Of a stretch of 64,000 nucleotides of DNA, positions 38,801 through 49,204 are shown piece by piece. The stretch spans positions 2,418,001 to 2,482,000 of the forward strand of contig OZ017752.1 in the NCBI GenBank assembly GCA_963969365.1, given 5' to 3'. How positions within the stretch are numbered: position 1 is the first letter of the stretch; each line of letters opens with the position of its first letter. The notes under the pieces are model-generated. The model ran no database searches. It was not told the DNA's origin and saw nothing but the letters and a program-made list of their open reading frames with translations. Origin of the DNA: Asterochloris sp. CNOR1 (lineage: Eukaryota; Chlorophyta; Trebouxiophyceae; Trebouxiales; Trebouxiaceae). Made by a program: the position numbers and the translations under genes.

Positions 38801-41655
38801 TGGCCGGCGAGCTCGGGGGCTGCTGACCCCTGCCTGCCTTCAAGCTGCGCGTTGGATGAGCTCTGCCAGCCGAGGAAGTTGACACCTGCTCAGCCAGGCC
38901 CTGCTTCAGCGGGGGGGTCTCTGATCCCTCCCAGCCCTCAGCAATAGAGGGCAGGGCCTGCAAGTCCACCTGCTGCTCCTTGAGCAGCTGCACAGGCAGA
39001 GAAGAGGCCTGTGTCAGGTGCCAGGGAGTCATGCCAGGCATACACTTAGCTTGAGGCATATGGCAGCACAATGCCAGCACATATAAGGGGGCATCTTATG
39101 AGCTGGCGCAGACGAGCTGACTACAGTGACTCACACCAGTCATGCAGCAAATGGCAAGCAAGGACCCTGCCCAGGCAAGGTGCTTCCCTCCTTGGGCTTG
39201 CGTCAAGAGTGCTGTCGCACCCTGTTGATGATTCAGCGCCGTTCTTCAGCGGACAATCGTCTCGCGTTGCAGGAGCAGGCTCTTGCAGTGGTGCGAACTG
39301 CTGCGTCAGGCTCTCCATTTGCCGCAGCACCTGGCCATGAACGCTTGCTCCCAACCCTTGTGCAGCAGCAACATCTACTGCCCGCAAGTCAACTTACCTG
39401 CAACACCTCCTCTGGGTCAAACCCATTTTCCCCGCTTGCGGCCCCCTCCAGCTGCAGGAAGAGGCGCATGCTCTCCCTGAGGCCCTCAGGCGCTTGTCCC
39501 TGCGGCTGGCCCCTCTGCTGCTGCGCCCGCAAGAAGTCCAGGCTGCGCTGCAAGGCAGCCCTGCTCAGCCGCTGCTGCTGCGCCCTGGTGCCGCTTGCCG
39601 ACCGCTGGGTGGCGGCAGACTGCCGGCCGGGGTCTGCAGGGGCGCCAGCCTGCTCTGCCCTGCCAATGGCAGCCAGCTCCCGCTTCACTGCAGCCTGGAT
39701 GACCTGTGAGGCAGGGTGCAGCAAAGTCAGGGGGCTGCATGCTGCTCTAGCAGGTGGCTGCCGGCTACATGGCCTGCAGGGCGACGTACAGCGCTGTCAG
39801 CAAGCATGTCATGCACCTTCATTGCAGCATAGATGACCTGCAGGGGGGAGAGGGCAGCGGAGTCAGGGGCATCAGCAACATGAAGCTCCGATGCAAGATG
39901 GCTGCCGTGTCTGACTGACCTGCAGGGCGGGAAGCAGCGGTGTCAGCAAACTTTGAACACCTTGGATGAACTACAGCAGAGGGAGAGCTGCAGTGAGGTG
40001 GGTGCGCATCAGGTGGATGAGAACTGCTGGCCAGCTCCAGCTGCAGTCCAGCCTCGGGGCGGGGTGCCCTGCTGTGCATGCATGGTGGCTGCAGCCTGCA
40101 AGACCTACTAGTGGTTGAGTATCAGAGTGAAAGCCTGCTTGGCACTCTGTGTCTTGGGTTGCGGATCAATCCCAGCCTTGACGAGCAATCAGCAGGGCGG
40201 TCTGCACAGCAGAGCTTGCTGCTGCTGCATCTGGGCTGTCGTGTGGACCTCACTCAAGAAGCACCCATCAGGGGCTCGCTGCCTGTAGCTGCCGCCCAGA
40301 CATGGCCCCTCAGCGCCGAGCTACCTCACCTGGAGGCTGTTAAAGGCATCCCCTGCCTTTGCAGGCTGGTCCGGCCATGTGGCGCCATTGGGCTCTCCAG
40401 CAGAAGCTGTGATGGCAGAGCTGCTGCCGAGAGCCGCTGCAGGCTGTTCTGCTTCCTCAGGCAGGCCATCCCATCGCGTTTTATCAGTCCCACGGGACAG
40501 CATGGCTGCTGGAGGCACGCCCTGCAGCTGTCTTCGCTCGGCTCCCAGGAACAGGCTGGCTGCCTGGCCTGCTGAGGGTGCCGTCGCAGCCTTGGTGCGG
40601 GTACTGCGAGCCATGTCCTCCAACGCCAGCCGGCTAGGGCTGACAGCTGCCTCGGCGTGCGGGCATCTGTCCTCAGCACAAGGGCCGGCTGCCTGTCGTG
40701 CACGTCCCATGGCTGGGGCTTGTGCCTCAGTGCCAGGGCTGCAGGCAAAGTCCTCCATCGCCAGCCGGCCAGGGCCGTTGCCCGCCTGGGCATGTAGGCC
40801 TCCCTCCTCAGCATACAGGAACAGACTGCTTGCCTGGCTAGCAGTCTCCGTGGCTGACACTGACACTGATGACTCAGCAGGGTGAGTGTGATCCAGGTCC
40901 TCCATTGCCAGCAGGCCGGGGCAGTTGGCTGCCCTGGCAAAACCGGCAAACAGTGCGGAACTCTCCCTGCGCGACAGGGTGGCACGGCTGCGCCCCTGTG
41001 CCTGGTAGGCTCCCAGGGGCAGCAGGTCATCGCCGTCGAGGCCCCTGCTGCTGGTGCTGCACACCCCAGATGACCGCACTGCAGCTGCTTGAGCTCCAGG
41101 CGGTACCTGCCGTAGCAGTGATGTACACATCAGCACCCATTGCAGCCTTTAGCTAGCATACAGCTTGTGTGCATGGCCACCCCAACCGGCGCAAAGCACA
41201 CAGCAGCTGGAGCAGCTGCACAGGCAAGACAGCAGCAAGCACTGTGCCTCAACAGCACTACGCTGCGGCCTGAGACACTGTTGACGAAGATGTGGTGAAG
41301 GCGCTGTGCAGTGGCAGAACATGCTAAGAGGAAGCCAACACATTGCGGAGGCGCTTGCCTGAGCGTCCCTGTCTGCATGTTGCAGCACCCGGATATCACT
41401 TGCATCAGCTCGCAGGCTGCCAAGCAGATTGTCCAGGGAGCTCAGTGGTGAGTGCTGGTCATGGCAGGCATGAGCTGATGTCAACTTGCTCCTTAGGTGG
41501 GTAGAGCAAGCCTGCAGAGGAGACAGCTCCAGGCTCGTGTCCAGAAGGCTGCCTTCGGCCCAATCTCCTTTCAAAGATAGCAGAGAGGTGGGGTCATTGT
41601 CGAGGCTGAGGCAGTCAGAGGTGGTCAGATGCCTGAAAGCCCTCTGTCTCGCCAT
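35834..41655 (-). CDS. Large Ala/Ser/Gln/Pro-rich protein with internal repeats
   Basis: Exons in phase: 41655-41359, 41106-40330, optional 21-nt exon 39837-39817, 39703-39398, 38987-37907, 37341-36992, 36586-36327, 36199-36030, 35949-35834 (TGA). The total is about 1,118 aa (1,125 with the microexon). It starts MARQRAFRHLTTSDCLSL. Exon 2 has three copies of a unit with LLAMEDLDHTH, RLAMEDFACSP and RLALEDMARST, spaced 49 and 45 aa and alternating with QASSLFLYAEE and QAASLFLGAER. Exon 39703 is a likely helix (KRELAAIGRAEQ, QQQRLSRAALQRSLDFLRAQ). Exon 38987 is disordered and contains a further 34-aa duplication. The C-terminus is more ordered (SAARLEQLMLNEELAFRG, SAQDRHWHEYLRSM). The first intron needs a GC donor (GCAAGC). 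The family is unknown; it looks like a scaffold or disordered regulatory protein. Confidence 0.6.
38040..38250 (-). repeat. 102-bp coding tandem duplication
   Basis: Minus-strand peptides EAASTCLPTASHMHQPGAG and EAAPTCLPSVSPVHRPRAG are encoded by two copies 102 bp (34 codons) apart; for example GACAGGTGG recurs at 38108 and 38210. The copies are in frame within the large exon, so the duplication is tolerated as protein. Confidence 0.75.
39690..39990 (-). repeat. Echoes of an acceptor/exon start, one perhaps a microexon
   Basis: The acceptor of exon 39703-39398 (minus CTCACAG|GTCATCCAGGCTGC) is echoed upstream in the gene at 39817-39839 (CTGCAG|GTCATCTATGCTGC), about 39925-39940 (CTGCAG|GTCAGTCAG) and about 39961-39972 (CTGTAG|TTCATCCAAG). 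The 39837-39817 copy has its own donor (AAG|GTGCAT) and is 21 nt, phase-neutral, encoding VIYAAMK next to VIQAAVK, so it may be a real duplicated microexon. Confidence 0.55.
40530..40930 (-). repeat. Three-copy coding repeat (L-A-[ML]-E-D units)
   Basis: TCCTCCA followed by CGCCAGC or TGCCAGC recurs at plus-strand 40616, 40751 and 40898, that is 135 and 147 bp apart (45 and 49 codons). It encodes RLALEDM, RLAMEDF and LLAMEDL on the minus strand. Spacer segments also match each other (SLFLYAEE, SLFLGAER). Confidence 0.8.
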
Positions 41656-41758
41656 GCCACCCCTGGGACAGAAGGTCCAGGGCACCTTGTGCTTGACCCA
41701 GAACAGAGAGGTCTGGTCAATCAGTGAACTTTTCTTCTTGGCTTAAGGATCAGGCAGT
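41656..41758. promoter_or_regulatory. Very short divergent promoter, Ala-rich gene / FBPase
   Basis: 103 bp separate the start codons at 41655 (minus) and 41759 (plus). Transcription start sites must therefore be close together or overlap unless the FBPase start is further downstream. Pyrimidine-rich TTTTCTTCTTGG lies at about 41730-41741 just before the FBPase ATG. Confidence 0.5.
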
Positions 41759-44700
41759 ATGGCTCCCAGCATGCAGCAAATGAGGTGCAACTGCCAGACC
41801 TCCGTCGTCAGGAATGTAGTGCCACATGCTGCTCGGCTGAGCCGCAGCAGCACCACACAGGTCGCCTGCTCGACCTGTTTTGCCTTTCCAGGTGCGGCTC
41901 GCTCGATGACATCTCTGGCTACCTCTGCAGGCGCTTCGACTGCAGCAGAGAGGAGAGAGGCAGTCCCATGGCCTGCAGAAAGTCTGCGCCCAGGTCAGCT
42001 ATGTGCTGAAGCATCAGTAGGTGCACCAGCCATCTGCTTGATCTGCATCTTGGCACCTGATGCGATACCCATGGTGTCACCTACATGACATGCAGGCTGC
42101 TGCCACCACCGAGAAGCCTCAGACCAAGCCAAGCCAGTATGAGCTGCAGACACTCACAACTTGGCTACTCAAGGTAAGGTTTCAAAGCCACAGCAAGCCT
42201 TTGGCTGGCCAAGCCAGCAGCAATAAGAATTTCTAAGGACTTCAGCCAAGCTCTGTTCCTTCACCTGCTTGCTGCACTTGCCCCTCTGCTGTCAGCTGCC
42301 CCTGGCTGCAGACCTGGAAATGGGATTCCGTGGCATGGCTGCTGTGTAGCTCATAGATCTGGTCAGAGCAGATGCACTCTACTCTGTGCGGGACTGGTAC
42401 TCCACAGTCCTTTGCAGCAAGATGGTGAACCTGTTGCGCTGCGCTGCAGCTGCTCGCCTTGCAGCCCTGCAGGAGGCCAGCCTTCCTGTCCAGATCCCTC
42501 CTGCAAGCAGGGCTGCTGTGTCTCAAGGTGCCTGCTGCACCGTTCATTTTGCTGCTGTGCAGGAGGAGCAAAAAGGTCGCGTCTCCAATGAGCTGGCCAC
42601 CGTGCTGTCCCAGATCTCTGTGGCCTGCAAGCAGATTGCCTCTCTTGTGTGCCGCGCCGGCATTGCCGACATGACTGGCGTAGCTGGCCTTCAGAACATC
42701 TCTGGGGAGGACCAGAAGAAGCTGGACGTGATCTCCAACGAGGTCTTCAGCAACTGCCTGCGCTCCTCAGGCCGCACGGTGAGGCCCCGCGGCAGCTCCA
42801 GCAGCGTGCATCCTGTGATAGGTCAGGCCTCACTGCACTGTGCCTGTGGGGCGACCTACCTGTTCTTTGGGTGATCTCTCATGTCACGACAAGTGTGGGC
42901 CCTGCAAGAGCCTACTGAACTTCATGGTGGGTGCTCAGTGCCTGCTGGCAGCCCCTGCTGCATTAGGTCTGCAGGTGCCAGCAAAAGTGTGCTGCTGACT
43001 TGTTTCTACAGTGGCCCTCAAAACAGCTTTTCAGCCTGCTTTTAAACCATAGAATTGCCTTCCCAGGCTGTGAGGACAGGCAGTAGACTTGCAGACTTTG
43101 CAAAACCAGCTCAGTCCCCCTAGCTGCAAACTTGAGTGTTCTGCTGATCAGCGCAAGTCCCCCTTGGTCACGGCAAGTGACCAACCAGCTCCTGGCTGCA
43201 GGGCATCATTGCCTCTGAGGAAGAGGATGAGCCTGTGGCTGTGGAAGAGACCTTTTCTGGTGACTACATCGTCGTGTTTGACCCCTTGGACGGCTCCTCC
43301 AACCTGGATGCCAATATCAGTACAGGCAGCATCTTTGGCATCTATGAGCCCAGCGAGGAGTGCAGGGTGGACGAGGATCCCGCCAAGATGGTCGAGAGCT
43401 GCATCGTTAACGTGTGCCAACCAGGTGCGCTGGGCTAAGGGTGCTGCAGCCAGACAGGATGCAAGTGCGTCTGGTACAGCCTGCGGCAGTCTCCTGGCGC
43501 AAGCCTGCAGCTCATACACCTCCATACTGAGTAGTCAGGAGAGCTGCCTGTGCAGAGAGACACAAGCAGCTGGGGCCTGCCACCGCTGCCGGGACCCTTC
43601 GATAGTGACGCGAAACTGAGCTGCCTTGGGGACTCTGCAGCTTGTGCCCATGTTTGTGTGTCTGTGTTGGCAACCAGAGGAGGCGCCTTTGTGACAAGGG
43701 AGTCGCAGCTGGGGCCCAGTGATGCCGTCAAGACCTTTCAAGGGGTTTTGGTTGGCCGTTGCTTATTCAGGGGAGCTTCCCCTGCAGCAAGATACATGCA
43801 GCTGGGGCCTCCCACTGCTGCTGAGACCCTCAAAGATGGTTGAGACTGGATTGTCAATGCCTGCTACCGCGATGGGCTCCATCGCCAGCAACTGCCAGCC
43901 CTCAGCCTGCATCACGGGCCTGTGCCATTCAGAAGCTTTGCACTCTACCCCGCTGTAGGGCGTTTGCTGTCCAAGTTGTTGGGTGACTTGCTGACGTGCG
44001 AGGTCTGATTTATCACTGAGCTGCCTCACTGGCTGCCAATGTAGGCTCCGCTCTGCAGGCTGCTGGGTACTGCCTATACAGCAGCTCCACAGTGTTCGTG
44101 CTGACCCTTGGGCACGGCGTGTACGGCTTCACACTGGACCCCTCTGTGGGCGAGTTCATCTTGTCCAATGAGGCCATCCAGTGCCCACAGGAGGGCAAGA
44201 TCTATGCCTTCAATGAGGGCAACTACCAGGTGGGGTCCGGGGGCACAGCCTTGTTGCTTGACTTGAAGCTGTGCTGTCAAGGTGCCTACGCTGCAGGCTG
44301 GCTTGCATGCCGCCTGCAGTGCTGAGCTGGCTGACAGGGAGGGGAGGGAAACGACAGGAAACACAACTATTGTTGTGCATCTGAGCTGCCTGCAGTACAG
44401 ACTGCCTGGCTTCGCCTTTGCCTTTGTTCAGGCAGTGTCTGCATGCCAGGTCCCCTCACAAAGGCAGGCTGTGTGCATCTGCGTCATGTTGCAGAGCCAG
44501 CTGCACATCAGGCTGCCCAGCTGGTGTGGAAGCTCGTGCTAAGCATTGTTCTCAAGTGCCCACTCCATGCTGGTGCTGAGCAGCACCTGCCATGTGCAGG
44601 GCTGGACCCAGGGGCTGAAGACCTATATTGACAGCCTCAAGGATGCCAGCAAGTGGGGTGGCACGCCTTACTCAGCCAGGTGAGGTGCAGGTGGTAGGTA

Positions 44701-45677
44701 ACACTTTACAGCCACTGGCACGGCCTGCAGGGACTTGCCCATCTTTCCCTTCTGAAGGCATCCCTTCAGGGCTAGGCCCCAAATTCGGGCAAAGCAATCC
44801 TTCGGAGCAGATGTCGCACACAGGCATCTCAGGGTCAAATGGGCGTGAAGCGCACTGCTCAGCCTGTTCAAGCCGGCTAATATATTGCTGCTGGCAAGGG
44901 CGGCAAGATGTTTGTGGCACCCCCTGGCACCCTCCATCCACAAGCAGGTTCCTTCCAAGTCTGACGACCACACTCTGGCAAGGCTGTCCCCCAGCATGCA
45001 CACCCTTTTCGACCCCGCATGCAAGTTGTGCCAGCTCTGCCTTCAACTGCACACCCTTGTGCTGCGCAGGTACATTGGCTCCCTGGTTGGTGACTTCCAC
45101 CGTACCCTGCTGTATGGAGGGATCTACGGGTACCCAGGCGACAAGAAGAACAAGACCGGGAAGCTCAGGCTGCTGTACGAGTGTGCCCCCATGAGCTTCA
45201 TCATGGAGCAGGTGAGGTGGCTGGGAGGGGGCCTGCCTGACCTGACTGCTGTGAGGACGAGCAAGCACTGCATCAGTGTGCTGCTCAAATTCCTTTTGCC
45301 AGGCAATGCAAAGCCGGTGTCTTCTTCATGAAGCAGAGCGAACTGTCATTTGCCAAAGCCCGGCCACAAACACATGAGCTTGTGGATTGGCAAGGGGCAA
45401 GTGAGCTGAATGAGTAGCCAGAGACACCATCAGCTAACCCATCAAGTGAATGAGGCACTGCACCTGCGAGTCTGGCCAGAGGCAGCAAAGCAGTGCAGGC
45501 AGGGGGCGCACTGATGATGCCGGCGAGCCATGCAATTCATGCTTGCAGGCCGGCGGCTCAGGCTCCACAGGAGATGGCCGTGTGCTGGACGTCTGCCCTG
45601 AGAAGGTCCACCAGCGGGTGCCACTCTTTGTGGGCAGCAAAAAGGAAGTTGAGTACCTTGAGAAGTGCTTCGAGTAA
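41759..45677 (+). CDS. FBP1: Chloroplast fructose-1,6-bisphosphatase
   Basis: Calvin-cycle enzyme hydrolysing fructose-1,6-bisphosphate in the stroma. Exons in phase: 41759-41860, 41931-41993 (uncertain), 42096-42173, 42563-42778, 43202-43424, 44045-44229, 44600-44679, 45070-45211, 45549-45677 (TAA). The total is about 405 aa (384 without exon 2). The N-terminus [19 protein letters not shown] is Ser/Arg-rich like a transit peptide. Conserved blocks: [26 protein letters not shown], metal-binding [14 protein letters not shown] and [40 protein letters not shown] and [17 protein letters not shown]. The redox loop keeps three cysteines (EEC, ESC, NVCQPG), the set known to be thioredoxin-regulated in plastid FBPases, so light regulation is likely (inference from family knowledge). 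TGTAA at 45915 may end the transcript. PsbQ follows on the same strand 287 bp later. Confidence 0.96.
43555..43845 (+). repeat. Three-unit degenerate intron repeat
   Basis: In the FBPase intron 43425-44044 the core GCAGCTGGGGCC recurs at 43566, 43705 and 43798. It is embedded in longer similarity: preceded by ACA or AGT, followed by a run ending in GACCCTTC, GACCTTTC or GACCCTCA. Each unit ends in an AG-containing segment. I could not match it to an exon edge, so this may be an old echo or a simple tandem duplication. Confidence 0.6.
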
Positions 45678-45964
45678 GCACAACCCTGCAAGCCTGCCAG
45701 ATTGCCACTTCGTCCACTTCAACACACAGCTTCAGCCCCACCAGTGAAGTGAAAGCCACTGTCTGCACCCTTTCGAGACCACTGAACATTGAGACCCCTG
45801 AACATTCAGTTCCCAGTCACCAGTGACCCACCCACTTTGTCAATCACTCTGTTTTGCCTCTCATGTGGGGCAGAATATAAACCAGATTTACAAGATAAGG
45901 CCCTTTTCTCCCTTGTAACACAGCCGTCCTGCACCGTTGCACCGGCAGCTTCCTTCACAACAGC

Positions 45965-48900
45965 ATGCAGACCGCCCTGATGCAGAGCATGGCGTCCCAG
46001 AAGTAGGTCGTGAGATGGGCAGCACGGCTGCTCTGTGCTGTGAGGTCTCGTGCAGGCGCCTCTGTTGCTCAAAGTGGCGCCTCATGCTGCAGGACCAGCG
46101 TGGTTGGCAACGCTGTGCGTCCAGCTGCAGGTAAGGGGTGGATCTCAGGCTGTCCTGGATCTGCCAGATCATGCTCAATTGCTGCTGGGCCAATCAAGCA
46201 GGTGCCCATGCCAATCTGGCACTGCTGCCCTGCAGGACTGGCAGCTACCCCTCGCAGGTGGGTTTTGCGGAGAGCCGCAGGCATCAACTGGAATACTGCT
46301 GCATGTAGCTTCCTTCAGCTCACCCCGGCCCAATCGAGGCTTAGCTGTGCTGTGCTGGAACCAGGCTGACAGTCAAGTTTTGCCTGGGCATCATGCACAT
46401 GCTGGGCTGCAGACCTCTGACCTGCCAACTTTTGCCCTGTAGTCGGACGATGGTGGTGGCACGTGCATCCGTAGAGGACAGGCGGTCACAGGTGTGAAGC
46501 GCCCTGATGACACACTGCTGCACACTGCTGGGCTGGTTTACAGGGTGCTGCGGTAGGAGCAGCTGGGGAGCGCTCAGCTGTCCATTGTCTTTAAAAGTTT
46601 GCGCCGGCAGCATTAGCTGGAGAGCGCACTGCTGTCTGACTGTCCCTGGAGGGGGTTGCGATAGCACCAGCTAGATGACATGGCAATGAAAGTCGCACCT
46701 GACAGCTGCTGGTGGCTGCTGTGCAGGTGCTGGGTGGTGTGCTGGCCGGGCTAGTGGGCCTCAGCACAGCCATGAGCGCGCATGCCATGGATCTGAGGGA
46801 CGACAGGTGCGCAGCAAGGGAAGACAGGCCGCTGGCGTGCTGTGAGGCTGAAGGCTGGTGTCTGCATGCCTGGGGCAGATGAGAGGCCACCCTGTTGGTC
46901 GGCTCGTGCTGCGTTGTCTAGGCATAGGGAATAGCGGCATTGCTGCCGGCTCAAGGCGGTCAGCGGCTCAGAGATTTCTGCTCAACGCCTTCTGTGGCTG
47001 GGAAATGTTGCTGCTGAGTGGTACACCGTCTAAAGTGTACACGTTGGATGGGCTGCTTGTCACTTGTCTTGCATTGAGCTCTCATTCTAGGAGCTGGAGG
47101 CAGTCAAACAGCCCCAAGCCTCTGCATAGCACTCGGGCTTGCCCTGCGTGAGGGCCTGCCTGGGGTCCCTTGTTTGTGTGAGCAATACAGCTTACAACGC
47201 GCCCATGCCTGGCCTGTACGGCAGAGGCATCTGATGCAACCTGTCCAGGCGGCCCTCAGCTGAGCAAGCTTGCTGTCCATGCACAAGCCAGAGGGGGCTT
47301 TGATCATCATGTGGGGCACACTGGCGGTCCCTCCTGTAAATTTCAGCTCTTGTGCCCTTACACAGTCTGCCTTGGGCTGCCAGAGGGGAATTTAAGATCA
47401 CCTTGGTGTGCGCGCACAACACTCTGGCTGCTTTCTATTCCAATTTAATGTGTGCCTCACCTTACGTAGGGAGGTGCGCCAGAGGGGTTTTGACATCATT
47501 TACGAGGCGCGTGACCTGGACCTGGACCAGTCCGAGCGCGATGGTTTGACACAGTACCGCACCAACATTGACTCCACCAAGAAGCGCATCAAGGAGAGTG
47601 AGAAGCGCATCGACAACGTCCTGCCCGGCAAGATCCAGAAGAAGTATTGGTGAGCTGCTGCTCCCGCGTGTAAGGGGGAAGCCCCCCAGACCGTGGAGGC
47701 AGGGGTGGTGGTGCCAATGCATGTGATGCTGATGGAGCCAGGGCGGCAGGGTGGCTTGACAGGTGTGGCTGCTCATTTTCTCACCAGGGTGGCTGCTAGT
47801 GTGATGAGAGTCAGGAGAGGCACTGATTGGCTGGCTACGCGCTTTAGTGCAGTGCAGGGTTGGGGCCAGGATTCCACTGGCTGCAGGTGCTGCAGCATGC
47901 CAGCTAAGGCTCTGCAGGGACGGCCTGGTAGAGCAGGGTGCAGCGTCCACTGTGTCAGATGGTGTGGGTATCTCCACCAGCATGCTTGAGGAGCACATGA
48001 CTACAGGAGGGTCTTGTGCAGATGCTCTATGCTGCAGGACTGATGCCTGCAAGGGTGCCCAGGTGGCAGTGCCACAAGGCTGGTTGGCTGGAACTGCGGT
48101 GTCCTGTGCTGTGCAACAGTTTCTTGCTCAGCTGCCCTGAGCTGGAACGGTGGCTGCCTGCAAGTGCTTGCAGCGTTGTGTGACAGGTCTCTGCTGGCCT
48201 GAATGCAAAGCGGTTGCTCCCCAAGGGCAGCTGCCTGAACATTAGTGATGTGCTGCAGGGGCCTGCTGATTACTGCACAGTCTTGTACTAGCTGGCTCAC
48301 TTCTACTGTGACTGTGCTGCCCTCTGTGCTGCAGGCCAGGTGCCTCCTGCCCTGACAACATTCAAACCCCACCACAGACGGCTGGCTAAGCATGTGAATT
48401 GTCACCTGCACGACAGATGCCTGCTGGCCAGACCCAGTATGTTGTTGTCATCATCAGGCTCACCGTTTCTGCATGTGTGCTGCCCTCTGTGCTGCAGGAC
48501 AGAAGCCCGCGAGGAGCTGCGCAACCAGGTCGGCAACCTGCGATTTGACCTGAACACCGTCATTGAGACCAGCAGCAAGAGCAAGGCCGACAAGAAGGAC
48601 GCCCAGTTCAAGAAGAAGGAGTTCCTGGCCAAGGTGGGCTGGGATGCCACAACTCTTTCGTCAAGAAACAGTCATGGTGCATGGAGACCAGCTTTTGAGA
48701 CAGTGCGAGGTGCTGCGATGTTGCTGTGGCATTTGAGTCGCCTGAGCCAGCTGGGGGCAGGTACTAGCCCAGATGGCAACCTGCTATTTGTCCATGCTGA
48801 CACATGCCCTTTGCACTGCGGTGTGTCAGCCAGGCCAGCACTTGTGAGCAAAGGGAGCCTGCTGCTGGCAGCTTCAAACTGCATGTACCGGTGTGTGTAA

Positions 48901-49204
48901 ACGGAGTGCCTGCCAATACTGGGTGCAGCATTGTCTGCTGCCGGCCATGCTGAAGGGTGGCCTTCCATGCCACCATCCACTTCACATGCTTCTGACTCTG
49001 CACTTAGGCCAAGCCTGGGATATTGGGTTAGAGCCTGAATGTTTTTGTGATGAGCAATGGGCATGCTGATCGCTTCCTTGTCCCATTCAGGTGGATGACC
49101 TTGACTACGCAATTCGCAAGAAGGACCCCAGCAAGGCTGACGAGGCCCTGAAGGACGCACTTGCAGCCCTGGACACCGTGCTGCAGTCTCTGTCTCTGGC
49201 ATAA
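45965..49204 (+). CDS. PsbQ: Photosystem II oxygen-evolving enhancer protein 3
   Basis: Extrinsic subunit on the lumenal side of photosystem II that stabilises the Mn cluster. Exons in phase: 45965-46002, 46056-46130, 46443-46491, 46727-46806, 47470-47649, 48498-48633, 49091-49204 (TAA), giving 223 aa. The bipartite targeting peptide is visible: stromal part [12 protein letters not shown]...VVARASVE, then a twin-arginine signal [20 protein letters not shown] ending SAHA before MDLRDD (likely lumenal cleavage). The mature region is PsbQ-like and helical: [38 protein letters not shown] and [20 protein letters not shown]. The RR motif suggests Tat transport, as reported for other PsbQ proteins. 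The first three exons are the least certain. TGTAA at 49422-49426 is a likely polyadenylation signal. Confidence 0.92.
48313..48498 (+). repeat. Exact 23-bp duplicate of a splice acceptor
   Basis: The acceptor of the exon at 48498 (TGTGCTGCCCTCTGTGCTGC followed by AGG, 48476-48498) occurs identically at 48313-48335, 163 bp upstream in the same intron. The following bases are CCAGG upstream and ACAGAAG at the true exon. Only the downstream copy leads into conserved PsbQ sequence. Confidence 0.9.

Noticed and set aside
39126-39836. 236-codon plus-strand open frame
   Set aside because: Antisense to the helical exon 39703-39398 of the Ala-rich gene; composition is Arg/Cys/Leu/Ser-rich as expected for a shadow.
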